A stretch of 64,000 nucleotides of DNA from Methylobacterium sp. E-065 (GTDB taxonomy: Bacteria > Pseudomonadota > Alphaproteobacteria > Rhizobiales > Beijerinckiaceae), in assembly GCF_022829605.1 (NCBI RefSeq), contig NZ_JAKSYD010000074.1, positions 1 to 64,000 on the forward strand, in the 5' to 3' direction. Of the stretch, positions 1-8,486 are shown one piece after another. The translations under genes were made by a program, and so were the position numbers. Under the pieces are notes generated by a model, which searched no databases, was not told the origin of the DNA, and saw only the letters and a program-made list of their open reading frames with translations. Every line of letters starts with the position of its first letter. Positions within the stretch are counted from its first letter, which is position 1.

Positions 1-533
1 GCCACCGGCTCGGCGCCGAGGAGCGGCAGCACCGCGTCGCGCACGCACCAATGCGATGTGGCGCGATACCCCCGCAGCAGGCCGGCGGCGCCGAGGATCA
101 GCGATCCGGTGCAGACGCTCGTCACCCAAGCGGCCCGTTCGCCACGATCCCGCAGTAAGGCGAGCAGCCGGGCGTCGCGCATCTGCGCGGGCGTTCCGTC
201 GCCGCCCGGCACGAACAGGACGTCGAGGTCCCGCGGGCAGGTCTCTGAGGTGTGGGTCGCCAACAGCGACAGGCCGGTATCCCTCGCCACCGGGCCGGCG
301 GACTAGGCGGGAAATGGACGGCGTCCGGGCGCCAACCCCGCGGGCAGGTCCTGGGGGCCGACGAGATCGAGCGCGGTGAGGCCCGGGAACAGGAGCATCG
401 CGATCCGGACCGGCCGATCGTCCGGGATCGGCGCCGGAGCGTCGTCGGCTCGGGTTAGGAGCGGCCAAGCGGCAGCCGCCGCAGCCGCGGCGGCGATGAG
501 GTCCCGGCGGTGCAGGCCCGCCGGCCCGGTCAC
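1..533 (-). pseudogene. DJ-1/PfpI (GlxA-like) family protein, interrupted by a stop; 3' end off window
   Basis: The first 76 codons give a twin-arginine leader (R9-R10, then an alanine-rich stretch) and the start of a DJ-1/PfpI domain (RIAMLLFPGLTALDLVGPQ). A TAG at 303-305 then stops the frame. The same frame stays open to the window edge and continues the fold, with PGGDGTPAQMRD and the nucleophile-elbow segment TSVCTGSLILGAAGLL. The segment just before the stop is unlike the family, but another frame there reads PDAVHF, which fits. A pair of compensating frameshifts is therefore as likely as a simple nonsense mutation. It would be an exported cysteine-hydrolase-like protein of unknown substrate. 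The C-terminus is outside the window. Confidence 0.7.
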
Positions 534-543
534 GAAAGGCGCG

Positions 544-1242
544 TCACAGCGGCCAAGCCGCGTCGCGATAGGCGCTGTCCCAGAACATCCATTCGAGGCG
601 CGTGGCCTGGGTGAAGGCGTGGTGCATGCGTGCCCGCTGGCCGGCAGTGACGTCCTCCGCCGCCCGGTCGGTGGCGGCGATCATCGCAGCGACGGCCTCG
701 GCGAAATCCGCGCCCGCATAGGTGTCGATCCAGGCGCGATAGGGGTTGTCGGGTTGGGCGCGGGCGAAGATGTCGTCGCCGACTTCCTTGTAGATCCAGA
801 AGCAGGGCAGCAGGGCAGCGCAGACCACCGGGAACGGCTCGGCATACGCAGTGGCGAGCAGGTAGTTCACGTAATGGTCGCAGGCCGGCGTCAGCGGAGT
901 GGCCGCGAAGGTCTCGGGCCCGATGCCGTAATCGCGAAAGAAGCCGCCGTGCAGGGCGCGCTCCACCACGATGGCCTCCTGGGCGGCGGCCGAAAACTGC
1001 ACGATCCCGTCCGGATCCGGTGCCTTCGCGGCGGCGAGGCTCAGCGCTCGGCCGAAACCCACAAGGTAATGCGCATCTTGCACGATGTAGTGGCGGAACC
1101 TGTCCTGCCGCAGCGTGCCGGCGGCGAGTTCCGCGTTGAACGGCATCGACCGGATCGTCTCGTAGGCGACGGCGTTGCGCGCCCAGGCCTCCCCGGAGAA
1201 CGGCCCCGGTCCGGAATGCTCGACCATGTCAGCAGCGGCCAT
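544..1242 (-). CDS. tenA: TenA family thiaminase II / aminopyrimidine aminohydrolase
   Basis: The 232-residue protein has the length and helical pattern of TenA, which salvages thiamine breakdown products by hydrolysing aminomethylpyrimidine. Family landmarks are visible: the acidic residue in QDAHYL (D56), the cysteine in LLPCFWIY (C147) that corresponds to the TenA nucleophile, and the late LEWMFWDSAY segment with its glutamate. The ATG at 1242 lies one base after the stop of the response regulator, so the two are probably translated from one message. A second ATG at 1227 is possible. The link between a two-component system and thiamine salvage is unusual but rests only on adjacency. Confidence 0.88.
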   Translation of the reverse strand: MAAADMVEHSGPGPFSGEAWARNAVAYETIRSMPFNAELAAGTLRQDRFRHYIVQDAHYLVGFGRALSLAAAKAPDPDGIVQFSAAAQEAIVVERALHGGFFRDYGIGPETFAATPLTPACDHYVNYLLATAYAEPFPVVCAALLPCFWIYKEVGDDIFARAQPDNPYRAWIDTYAGADFAEAVAAMIAATDRAAEDVTAGQRARMHHAFTQATRLEWMFWDSAYRDAAWPL

Positions 1243-1243
1243 G

Positions 1244-1918
1244 TCAGCCCTGCCGCTGAGCGTGCGTGACGGCGACGTGGATCAGCTCGGCCAGTGTTCG
1301 CACGCCGAGCTTCTGGCGCATCTGCGAGCAGGCATTCGTGACGGTTTTGTAGCTCACCGACAGGTCGGTGGCGATCGCGCCGTAGGACCGCCCCTGGGCG
1401 AGGCGCGCCAGGATCTGCTGCTCGCGCGGGGTCAGCTGCGATTCCGGCGTGCGCCGGGCGTCCGCCCGCAGCATCGCGACTTCGGTGGCCAGCCGCCGGT
1501 CGAGATAGACCTCGCCGATCCGCACCTTGCCGAAGGCCTCGAACAGCTCGGCCGAGGCGTGATCCTTCAGGACGTAGCCGAGCGCCCCGGCCTCCAGGGC
1601 GCGGGCGACGATCACCGGATCGTTGTGCATGCTGAACACGAGGATCCGCGTCTGCGGCGCCACCGCGCGGATCCGGCGGATCAGGCCGAGACCGGCCATG
1701 CCGCTGCCCTGGAAGGTCAGGTCGCAGATCACCACCGGCGGCCGGAGCCGGTGGAAGATCCGGTAGCCGGCGACCACCGAAGTCGCCTCCGCGATGGTCT
1801 CGACGCCGGCATCCTCCAGCACGCGGCGACAGCCCTGCAGGACGATCGGGTGATCGTCGATGACGAGAACCGGCAGGCGCGTGGCGGCGATGTCGATCTG
1901 GGAGGCGATGGCGTTCAT
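1244..1918 (-). CDS. NarL/LuxR-type response regulator (MoxX-like)
   Basis: This 224-residue cytoplasmic regulator has an N-terminal receiver domain (acidic pair D21-D22, phospho-acceptor D66 in VICDLTF, conserved lysine in YVLKDHA) and a C-terminal LuxR helix-turn-helix at about 158-215 (LTPREQQILARLAQGRSYGAIATDLSVS is the opening part). Its ATG overlaps the kinase stop by four bases (ATGA), so the two form a translationally coupled pair. The partner kinase resembles MoxY, which makes this a MoxX-like regulator by context. MoxYX controls methanol oxidation in Paracoccus. No target promoter can be named from this window. Confidence 0.9.
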   Translation of the reverse strand: MNAIASQIDIAATRLPVLVIDDHPIVLQGCRRVLEDAGVETIAEATSVVAGYRIFHRLRPPVVICDLTFQGSGMAGLGLIRRIRAVAPQTRILVFSMHNDPVIVARALEAGALGYVLKDHASAELFEAFGKVRIGEVYLDRRLATEVAMLRADARRTPESQLTPREQQILARLAQGRSYGAIATDLSVSYKTVTNACSQMRQKLGVRTLAELIHVAVTHAQRQG

Positions 1919-3441
1919 GCGCTCTGCGCGTTGTTCTCGTCGCCCCGGTCCGGCGGGACCGGGATCATGATCCGGACGATTGCGCCGGGGCCGGCATTGT
2001 CAAGGGCGAAGGTGCCGCCCAGGGCCTCGACGCGCTCGCGCATCCCCGAAAGACCCAGCCCGGTGCCGGGCTCGGCCGGGGCGCCAGGGCCTGGAAGCCC
2101 GGTGCCGTTGTCGCGGATCGTCACCGTCAGGTGGCTCCCGGTTTCCGTGGCCTCCGCCTCGACCCGGGTGGCGGCGCCATGCCGCACGGCGTTGGTGGCG
2201 CTCTCCTGCACGCAGCGGAACACGGTGAGATCCACGAGGTCGCCGTAGCCGCGCGCCAACCCATCGAACCGGCCGACGAAGTCGAGGCCGGGATGGCGCT
2301 GGGCGAAGCCGCGCAGGAGCAGATCGAGGCAGGTGGCGAGCGGCGCCTGCCCGAGACCGTGCGGCCGCAGACGGTTCAGCAACTCCCTGTTGACGGTCTG
2401 GACCTGCCCGACGATGGCGCTGATCTCGGCCGCCCGCGCGGTAAGCTTCTCACGGCTCGGTTCGGTCGGACCCGAGGCGATCCGGGCGATCGAGGCGGCA
2501 TTCGCCTCCAGCGCGAACAGGCACGGGCCGAACTCGTCGTGGAGTTCCAGGGCGGTGCGGCGGCGCTCGTCGTCCTGCGCGGTTAGCAATTGCCGGTTGA
2601 GGCGCCCGTTGGCGGCGCGAACCTCGCCCAAAGCCGCCGCCACCTTGTTGAACCGCTCGGCGATGACCGCGAGTTCCTGGGCGCCGGGGGGCGCGAGGCG
2701 GGCGGTGTAATCGTGGTGCTCCAGCTGGGTCAGGCCGACGCCGAGCCGCCGCAGCGGCGCCAGGATGCGGCCGAGAGCGACGTAGAGCGCCATCAGCATG
2801 GCGACGTTGATCGCCGCCGTGGTCAGCGAGAGCGCCCGCGCGTAGCCCCAGATCTCGTCGATCTCGTCGAGGGGCTGGGTGGTGATCTGCGCCGAGCCGA
2901 GTTGCTGCCCCTTCGCCGTGATCGGAAGGGTGTGGCGCTCGATCGGCGGCATGATCAGGTCGGCGAACCAGCCCGGTGCTTCCCGTACGGTCCGATGGGT
3001 CGGGACCGCGCTGCCGACGCGCGCACCGGCATCGTCGAGGACCGCGACGCGGACGTGCCGCAGCACCTTGAAGCGCAGGTCGAGGGTCTGGAGCAGGCTT
3101 TCGGGTGGGGTCGTCTCGGAGAGGCGGATCGTGTCGGCGACCAGCGATTCCACGGTCGCGAGCGAGGCCCGGGTCTCCACCCGCACCGCCGTCCGGGCGT
3201 TGAGCACGATCACGCCACACGAGATCAGGGCCGCCAGGGCGTCGATGAACAGCACCACGGCGATGAGCCGCGCCCGGGTCGACCACGTCGACCAGGGCCA
3301 GCGCCCGGCCCGGCTTGCGGCAGCGGCGGCCATCGGGAGATTTGTCGGTCGTGCATCCACGCCGAGACCCATAGCGGGCACGCGGGCGAAGTCCATGCGG
3401 CGGCGGTCGATCCGGGCGTCTTCAATGTGCCGGTCGATCAC
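1915..3441 (-). CDS. MoxY-like sensor histidine kinase (HisKA_3)
   Basis: A 508-residue membrane kinase. Two transmembrane segments (about 57-80 and 205-228) flank a periplasmic region that resembles the LapD/MoxY sensor domain, with APGWFADLI, a short LPI strand and a closing DEIDEIWGYA motif. A HAMP linker, HisKA_3 (phospho-acceptor H301 in LELHDEFG) and HATPase_c (N-box CVQESATNAVRHG, DNGTGLP at 444-450, GTGLGL) follow. The reading frame begins with GTG at 3441; ATGs at 3396, 3372 and 3333 are alternatives. It is coupled to the downstream regulator by ATGA. The MoxY label comes from family resemblance; the signal is unknown. Confidence 0.88.
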   Translation of the reverse strand: MIDRHIEDARIDRRRMDFARVPAMGLGVDARPTNLPMAAAAASRAGRWPWSTWSTRARLIAVVLFIDALAALISCGVIVLNARTAVRVETRASLATVESLVADTIRLSETTPPESLLQTLDLRFKVLRHVRVAVLDDAGARVGSAVPTHRTVREAPGWFADLIMPPIERHTLPITAKGQQLGSAQITTQPLDEIDEIWGYARALSLTTAAINVAMLMALYVALGRILAPLRRLGVGLTQLEHHDYTARLAPPGAQELAVIAERFNKVAAALGEVRAANGRLNRQLLTAQDDERRRTALELHDEFGPCLFALEANAASIARIASGPTEPSREKLTARAAEISAIVGQVQTVNRELLNRLRPHGLGQAPLATCLDLLLRGFAQRHPGLDFVGRFDGLARGYGDLVDLTVFRCVQESATNAVRHGAATRVEAEATETGSHLTVTIRDNGTGLPGPGAPAEPGTGLGLSGMRERVEALGGTFALDNAGPGAIVRIMIPVPPDRGDENNAQSA

Positions 3442-3644
3442 GGATCGTTAAGCCGTAGCTGCATATCTTGTGGATAGACGTGGATCGACTGGCCCCGCCC
3501 AGAATTCGGACCGACATCTTTGCGCCGTATTGCGGCTCCTCTACTGGCAGCCGAGTTGAACCGCCTCCGGCTCGCCGGAGGAAGGCGATCGGTCATGGGG
3601 GGGCTGGTCGCGCGCGTCGTGCCTCGTGTCAGAGACCCCGGACC

Positions 3645-4457
3645 ATGATCGACCTCGCTCTGGACCCCTCAGACACCCGAGACAATCGGAATCCGGCAGC
3701 GCCACCGCGCCGTGCGCTCGACCTGCGCATCGTCCTGTTCGGGCTGGCCGGGATCGGCGTGCTCGGCGGCTTCGGGGTCGCCGCCTCGACGCTGATGGCC
3801 GGGCTCGCATCGCCCCCCCCGATGAAGTTCACCGCCGCGCCAGGTCGGGCCCAGGACTGGCCCGACCTGAAGGACGGGCTTCCGGCCCTTGCCGGAACCG
3901 TCGCGTCGGCGCCCCCTGAAGCGAAGCCGGCCGAACCGGTCGCTCAGGCCCCGCGCATGGCATCCTTGCCCGACACGTCTACCCCTGCGGCAGCGCCCAG
4001 CAAGGCGCCGGTTGCGCCCCCCGCCAAAGCCGCCGACGCATCCGTTCCCCCGACCCGGCGCATCCCGACCCCGACACCGGTCTCGCCGCTCGCCGCGAGC
4101 CGTCAGGTCGTGCCGCTTCCGCCGAGCCGCACGGCTGCGCTCCAGACGCCGCGCGCATCCGAGACGGTACGCGCCCGCGTGCTGACCGAGCCGGCCCCGA
4201 AGCCGGTCGCGGCGTCCGCACCGGCGGAGAAGGCCGCGAAACCGACGCCCAAGGTCGTCGCCACGAAGCCGACACCGCCGACGAAGACCGCCGAGAAGGC
4301 CAAGCGTACGGCTCCCACCGCCGTTGCACAGGCGGAGCCCGCGGAAGCGGAAGAAACGGAAGTGCTCGGGATCAAGCTGCCGTCGCTGGCGCCTGCCGGA
4401 CGCAAGCTGAAGGAAAGCGTCGACGCCATCGGCGACGCGGTGAAGAGCGTATTCTGA
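3645..4457 (+). CDS. Pro/Ala-rich single-span membrane protein of unknown function
   Basis: A short N-terminal cytoplasmic segment precedes one hydrophobic span at about residues 27-50 (LRIVLFGLAGIGVLGGFGVAA). Some 170 residues of low-complexity Pro/Ala/Lys/Thr sequence follow, then a more ordered C-terminus (LGIKLPSLAP, then GRKLKESVDAIGDAV). The design, an anchor plus a periplasmic linker and a short terminal module, resembles envelope tethers, but I do not recognise the family. The ATG at 3645 gives 270 residues. An open frame extends upstream to 3468, but that stretch is Arg-rich and looks non-coding. It is divergent from the MoxY-like kinase. Confidence 0.7.
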   Translation: MIDLALDPSDTRDNRNPAAPPRRALDLRIVLFGLAGIGVLGGFGVAASTLMAGLASPPPMKFTAAPGRAQDWPDLKDGLPALAGTVASAPPEAKPAEPVAQAPRMASLPDTSTPAAAPSKAPVAPPAKAADASVPPTRRIPTPTPVSPLAASRQVVPLPPSRTAALQTPRASETVRARVLTEPAPKPVAASAPAEKAAKPTPKVVATKPTPPTKTAEKAKRTAPTAVAQAEPAEAEETEVLGIKLPSLAPAGRKLKESVDAIGDAVKSVF

Positions 4458-4530
4458 ACGGCCGGACAGCCCGCGCGCGCTCCCTAAAAATTCACTGCGG
4501 GCGACGAAGTCCACACAATGGCGCCGACAC

Positions 4531-4690
4531 GCTCTCCTCCTCCTTGCGGGGAGGAGTTGGAGGTGGGGGTGGCGCAGGAGGCACCATTGCGCCTCATCCT
4601 GAACCACCCCTACCCCTGGCCCCTCCCCAAAAGGGGGAGGGAAAAGCGCTTTCTCTTGAGAGCCTTGAGCCTGGAGCGAGATGTGTGAAC
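4531..4690 (+). repeat. Interspersed palindromic repeat, family 1, copy A
   Basis: This region between two convergent genes can fold on itself. The left arm (ctcctcctccttgcgggg, then ggaggtgggggtgg) pairs with a right arm (ccacccctacccctgg, then aagggggaggg) across a central small hairpin. The same element occurs inverted at about 22966-23098, where a matching core of over 100 bases includes the terminal gaaaagcgct motif. It lies outside any gene. No transposase or target-site duplication is visible, so it may be a non-autonomous element or a REP-like sequence. Confidence 0.7.
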
Positions 4691-4721
4691 CCACAAGCCC
4701 GCGCCAGCGAGCGCTTCGGCC

Positions 4722-6485
4722 TCAGCCGCGGCCCGTATTGCGGCCTGGCTTGTGCTCGGGACGCGGGCCGGACTGTTCGGCCTTGCGCTGATGCTTGCCG
4801 GCACGGGGGCTGGCGTAGCCCTTCGGGCCGCTGGGACCAGCCGAACGGCCCTGACGCTCGGTCGGTGCGGCATCCCCCGCGATCGCCTCGATCTGGATCT
4901 CCGGTGAGCCATTCCGGGCGAAGGCTTCGGCGAAGCGTGCCGCCGCGTTGCCGCGCACCTCGAACTTGGTCTCGCGATCGAAGATCCGGATCGCCCCGAT
5001 CTCCTGGCGGTCGATGCCGCCCCGGCGGGTCAGCATCGGCAGCAGGCGGCGCGGATCGGCATTGTCGCGGCGGCCGAGGTTGAGCCGGAACCAGACCGCA
5101 GGCCCCATGGAGGCGATCCGCTCAGGGTCCATCGGATCGTAGGGCGGACGCTCGCCCCGGGGGGCCCGACCCTCACCGGGGTCGCTGACCTCCTCGGGAG
5201 CCGGCAGGCGGGTGCGGTAGACGCGGGCCAGCAACGCCGCCAGTTCCTCCGGGCTCTTGCCGGCGAGCAGCGTCTCGGCCAGCGCGATGTCCTCCTCGGC
5301 GGGGGGCTCGGCGAAGAGCGGGTCTTCGAGCATGCGCTCGCCGTCGAGACGCCGGATCTCGTCGGCCGAGGGCGGCCCCGACCATTCGGGGCTCACCTTG
5401 GCCATGGCGAACATCTGCTCGGCCCGGCGCCGCCGGGAATTCGGGATCAACAGCACCGAGGTGCCCTTGCGCCCGGCGCGGCCGGTGCGGCCGCTGCGGT
5501 GCTGCAGAACTTCGGCGTCGTGCGGCAGATCCGCGTGGATCACGAGGCTGAGCGACGGCAGGTCGATGCCGCGCGCGGCGACGTCGGTGGCAACGCAGAC
5601 CCGGGCGCGACCGTCGCGCAGGGCCTGGAGCGCCGCGTTGCGCTCGCCCTGGCCGAGTTCGCCCGAGAGCGCCACCACCGAGAAGCCGCGCTCGGTCAGG
5701 TTCGCCTGGAGATGGCGAACGGCGTTGCGGGTGTTGCAGAACACGATCGCGGTCGCGGCATCCGCCTCGCGCAGGAGGTTGAGCACCACGTGCTCGGTCT
5801 CCCGCGGCATGATCCGCACGGCCCGGTAGGCGATGTCGGCGTGGCCCCGGGTCTCGCTCTTGATCGCGAGCCGCAGGGCGCCGCGCTGGTAGCGCTCGGC
5901 CAGCGTTTCGATCGCCTTCGGCAGCGTCGCGGAGAACAGGTAGGTCGCCCGCTCCGGCGGGGTCGCCGAAAGGATGAACTCGATATCCTCCCGGAAGCCG
6001 AGATCGAGCATCTCGTCGGCCTCGTCCAGGACCACGGCGCGCAGAGCGGTCGGATCGAGGTTGCGCCGCTCCAGATGATCGCGCAGGCGCCCCGGCGTGC
6101 CGACCACGATGTGGGTGCCGTCGGCGAGCATCCGGCTCTCCCGCCGGGGATCCATCCCGCCCACGCAGGCGGTGATCCGGCCACCGGCCGGGCCGTAGAG
6201 CCACAAGAGTTCGCGTTGCACCTGGAGCGCGAGCTCCCGGGTCGGAGCGATCACCAGGGCGAGCGGGGCCGCCGCAGGCGGGAGGGCCTCGGCGTCGCCC
6301 ATGAGCATGCCGGCCATGGCGAGGCCGTACGCCACGGTCTTGCCGGAGCCGGTCTGAGCCGAGACGAGGAGGTCGCGTGCGCCGGCTGCCGCCTCCAGCA
6401 CCGCGGCCTGGACCGGGGTGGGATCGGCGTAGCCGCGTTCGGATAGGGCCCGCGCGAGGGGGGCGGGCAAGGTCGGGAAAGGCAA
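4722..6485 (-). CDS. DEAD-box ATP-dependent RNA helicase with DbpA-type RNA-binding domain
   Basis: A 587-residue RNA helicase. Motifs in order: Q-motif region (DPTPVQ), Walker A AQTGSGKT at 43-50, PTREL at 81-85, TPGR at 130-133, DEAD at 154-157, SAT at 185-187, then in the second RecA domain TDVAARGID at about 300 and HRSGRTGR at 329-336. Residues of about 465-545 (VWFRLNLGRRDNADPRRLLP) match the DbpA/CsdA RNA-binding domain, followed by a basic, disordered tail (PRAGKHQRKAEQSG). The likely role is ribosome assembly or mRNA unwinding, for example at low temperature. It is monocistronic by position. Whether it is a true DbpA or a CsdA (DeaD) relative cannot be settled by eye. Confidence 0.92.
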   Translation of the reverse strand: MPFPTLPAPLARALSERGYADPTPVQAAVLEAAAGARDLLVSAQTGSGKTVAYGLAMAGMLMGDAEALPPAAAPLALVIAPTRELALQVQRELLWLYGPAGGRITACVGGMDPRRESRMLADGTHIVVGTPGRLRDHLERRNLDPTALRAVVLDEADEMLDLGFREDIEFILSATPPERATYLFSATLPKAIETLAERYQRGALRLAIKSETRGHADIAYRAVRIMPRETEHVVLNLLREADAATAIVFCNTRNAVRHLQANLTERGFSVVALSGELGQGERNAALQALRDGRARVCVATDVAARGIDLPSLSLVIHADLPHDAEVLQHRSGRTGRAGRKGTSVLLIPNSRRRRAEQMFAMAKVSPEWSGPPSADEIRRLDGERMLEDPLFAEPPAEEDIALAETLLAGKSPEELAALLARVYRTRLPAPEEVSDPGEGRAPRGERPPYDPMDPERIASMGPAVWFRLNLGRRDNADPRRLLPMLTRRGGIDRQEIGAIRIFDRETKFEVRGNAAARFAEAFARNGSPEIQIEAIAGDAAPTERQGRSAGPSGPKGYASPRAGKHQRKAEQSGPRPEHKPGRNTGRG

Positions 6486-6637
6486 GTTTTAGAAACTCTC
6501 AACGGCCGCGCCGCACTCGGCTGCGCGCCATCGCGCGGCGAAGAGTTCTGGCACCGGACTTTATTCGGGTCGCCTTAAGGTAACGCCAACCGGGCGCGCT
6601 GACCACTCCCGCCGCAGCATGGGGCGGTTGCACCGGC

Positions 6638-7021
6638 TCAATCCAGGGTGCGAAGGTCGGTTTGGCTGAAATCCTGGCCTACAAAGAGCAGCGGGCAATC
6701 CTGTTCCTTCGCGAGGTGATACGCGAAGCAGTCGCCGAAGTTCAGGCCGGCCGGTTGAGACCCTTTCCCCCAGCGCCGATCGATTCCGGCGATGCGGCGC
6801 GCCGCGGCGGCGGTCACCGGCACGATCTCGATGGCGAGCGCTTCGATGAGGGTGCTCATCTCGTCGTTGATGTTCCGACGGGCAGAGACGATCAGGGCCT
6901 CGGCCAACGTGGCCGCCGACATGAGAAGCCGCTCTTCGCGCTGGATGATGGCACTACACCGCTCCGCCTCCGGTTCTCTCAGGAGAATCGCCATCAGCGC
7001 CGATGTATCGATGACGATCAT
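6638..7021 (-). CDS. vapC: PIN-domain ribonuclease toxin, VapC family
   Basis: A 127-residue PIN protein starting MIVIDTSALM. The acidic residues expected to hold metal are present: D5, E41, D97 (in NFGDCFAY) and D117 (in FVGQDFSQTD). VapC toxins cleave tRNA or rRNA until neutralised by their antitoxin. The ATG at 7021 overlaps the antitoxin stop by four bases (ATGA), the normal antitoxin-first arrangement. An in-frame ATG ten codons upstream would add MPLRRRRPAR and lies inside the antitoxin gene, so I reject it. Confidence 0.9.
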   Translation of the reverse strand: MIVIDTSALMAILLREPEAERCSAIIQREERLLMSAATLAEALIVSARRNINDEMSTLIEALAIEIVPVTAAAARRIAGIDRRWGKGSQPAGLNFGDCFAYHLAKEQDCPLLFVGQDFSQTDLRTLD

Positions 7022-7275
7022 CCTGGCAGGCCGTCGTCGCCGTAAAGGCATTCCTGGCTCCAGGCTGCACCGGGCCCCGGTACGAGCTTGACGGCAGCGG
7101 CAGCTTGCAGGGCCGCGATGATGTCGCCGCGTGCCGCGAGATCAGGCTTCGGCACGATGGTGGTGAGGCGAACCACAGGCTGGCCGTGCCGGGTCAGAAT
7201 CACTTCGTCGCCGGCCTCTGCGCGCCGGACCAAGTCGGTGAGTTGTGCCTTGGCGTCGGTCACGGATACCCGCAT
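7018..7275 (-). CDS. vapB: Phd/YefM-type antitoxin of the vapBC module
   Basis: An 85-residue protein with a Phd/YefM fold at the N-terminus (MRVSVTDAKAQLTDLVRRAE, then GDEVILTRHGQPVVRL). This part binds DNA and dimerises. A flexible C-terminal tail would cover the toxin active site. I chose the ATG at 7275 because a strong ribosome-binding sequence (GGGAGG) lies five bases upstream. An ATG eleven codons earlier (7308) has none. It is expected to repress its own operon together with VapC. Confidence 0.88.
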   Translation of the reverse strand: MRVSVTDAKAQLTDLVRRAEAGDEVILTRHGQPVVRLTTIVPKPDLAARGDIIAALQAAAAVKLVPGPGAAWSQECLYGDDGLPG

Positions 7276-7382
7276 CGCATCCTCCCGGATCGCCTCTGGT
7301 CGCGTCATGCAAATGGACTATGACATGGTCTAACATTGGAAGCCGCAGCGTCAATGCGGCAGGTCAGGAGAGCGGCACGGAC

Positions 7383-8477
7383 ATGATCGGACTCCTGCGG
7401 GTGGCGGTGGCCTGGGCGACGGTTCTCGCCTTCGCGTGGTTCGGCAAGGGCTGGCTTGCCGACCTGTCGCAGCCGCTCGTCGCCGGAGCGCTGTTCGCGT
7501 GGCTGCTGGCGGTGATCGTCTGGGCGGCCTTCGGCGTCGTGCACGAGGCGGAGGCGATCGCCCACCGGCTGGGCGAGCCGCTCGGCACCCTGGTGCTGAC
7601 GCTCGCCATCGTGATCATCGAGGTGGCGCTGATCTCGGCCGTGATGCTCTCGGCGAAGGACGCACCGACGCTCGGCCGCGACACGATGTTCGCCGTGCTG
7701 ATGATCGTGCTGAACGGCGTGGTCGGGCTCGGGCTGCTGGTCGGCGGCCTGCGCCATCACCAGCAGCGCTACAACCTGCAGGGGGCATCCGCCTTCATGG
7801 CGGTGATCATCCCGCTCACCACGATCGCACTCGTCATCCCCAACTTCACCAGCTCGACCAGCGACGGCACGCTGACGACCCTCCAGGCCGTGGCCTTCTC
7901 GGTGTTCACCCTGGCGCTCTATGGGGTGTTCCTGTTGATCCAGACCGGCCGGCACAGCGAGTTCTTCATCGACGCGGAGGCCCGGGATGCGGAGCCACCG
8001 GCCGACGCCGCCTCCGAGTCGGGCGGCAGCATCGCCAAGTCGATCGGCCTGCTTCTGGCCAACGTCGTGCCGATCGTGATCCTGGCCAAGAGCCTCGCGG
8101 TGATCCTCGACCATGGGATCGCGGCGCTGGGTGCCCCCTCGGCGCTCGGCGGCGTGCTGATCGCCGCCATCGTGTTCACCCCGGAGGGAATCTCGGCGCT
8201 CAAGGCGGTGGCCCGCAACGAGTTGCAGCGGGCGATCAATCTGTGCCTGGGCGCGGCGACCTCCACGGTCGGCCTGACCGTGCCGGCGGTCCTGGCCATC
8301 GGGCTGCTCACCGGCCAGACCGTGGTGCTCGGCCTCAAGCCCACCGAGATGACCCTGCTCGCCGTGACGCTGATCCTCAGCGCCCAGACGTTTTCCGGCA
8401 CCCGCACCACGGTGCTGGAGGGCGCGGTGCACCTCGTGCTGTTCTTCGTCTACCTTGTGCTGATCTTCAGCCCGTGA
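7383..8477 (+). CDS. ChaA-type calcium/proton (cation/proton) antiporter
   Basis: A 364-residue integral inner-membrane protein, almost entirely hydrophobic helices, with the two inverted Ca2+/cation exchanger halves. Each carries an acidic membrane motif: near residue 80 in LAIVIIEVALISAV, and later in IVFTPEGISALKAVARNELQRAIN, where the glutamate of PEG is the ion ligand. A hydrophilic loop (DAEARDAEPPADAASES) separates the halves. Family members exchange Ca2+, or Na+ and K+, for protons at high pH. The ATG at 7383 precedes the first helix; an open frame further upstream reads through the antitoxin promoter and is rejected. It is convergent with the flavin reductase gene. Confidence 0.88.
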   Translation: MIGLLRVAVAWATVLAFAWFGKGWLADLSQPLVAGALFAWLLAVIVWAAFGVVHEAEAIAHRLGEPLGTLVLTLAIVIIEVALISAVMLSAKDAPTLGRDTMFAVLMIVLNGVVGLGLLVGGLRHHQQRYNLQGASAFMAVIIPLTTIALVIPNFTSSTSDGTLTTLQAVAFSVFTLALYGVFLLIQTGRHSEFFIDAEARDAEPPADAASESGGSIAKSIGLLLANVVPIVILAKSLAVILDHGIAALGAPSALGGVLIAAIVFTPEGISALKAVARNELQRAINLCLGAATSTVGLTVPAVLAIGLLTGQTVVLGLKPTEMTLLAVTLILSAQTFSGTRTTVLEGAVHLVLFFVYLVLIFSP

Positions 8478-8486
8478 TCGACGGCC

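Noticed and set aside
376..1269. A 297-codon plus-strand frame opposite tenA.
   Set aside because: It is antisense to a protein with clear TenA residues and has no motif of its own.
4531..4690. Possible CRISPR or simple terminator reading of the repeat.
   Set aside because: There are no regularly spaced identical units, and the structure is too long and has no T-run. Its inverted copy at 22966 shows it is an interspersed element.
7245..7382. A longer N-terminus for the ChaA-type antiporter.
   Set aside because: The extra residues are polar, cover the vapB 5' end and promoter, and do not fit the family start.
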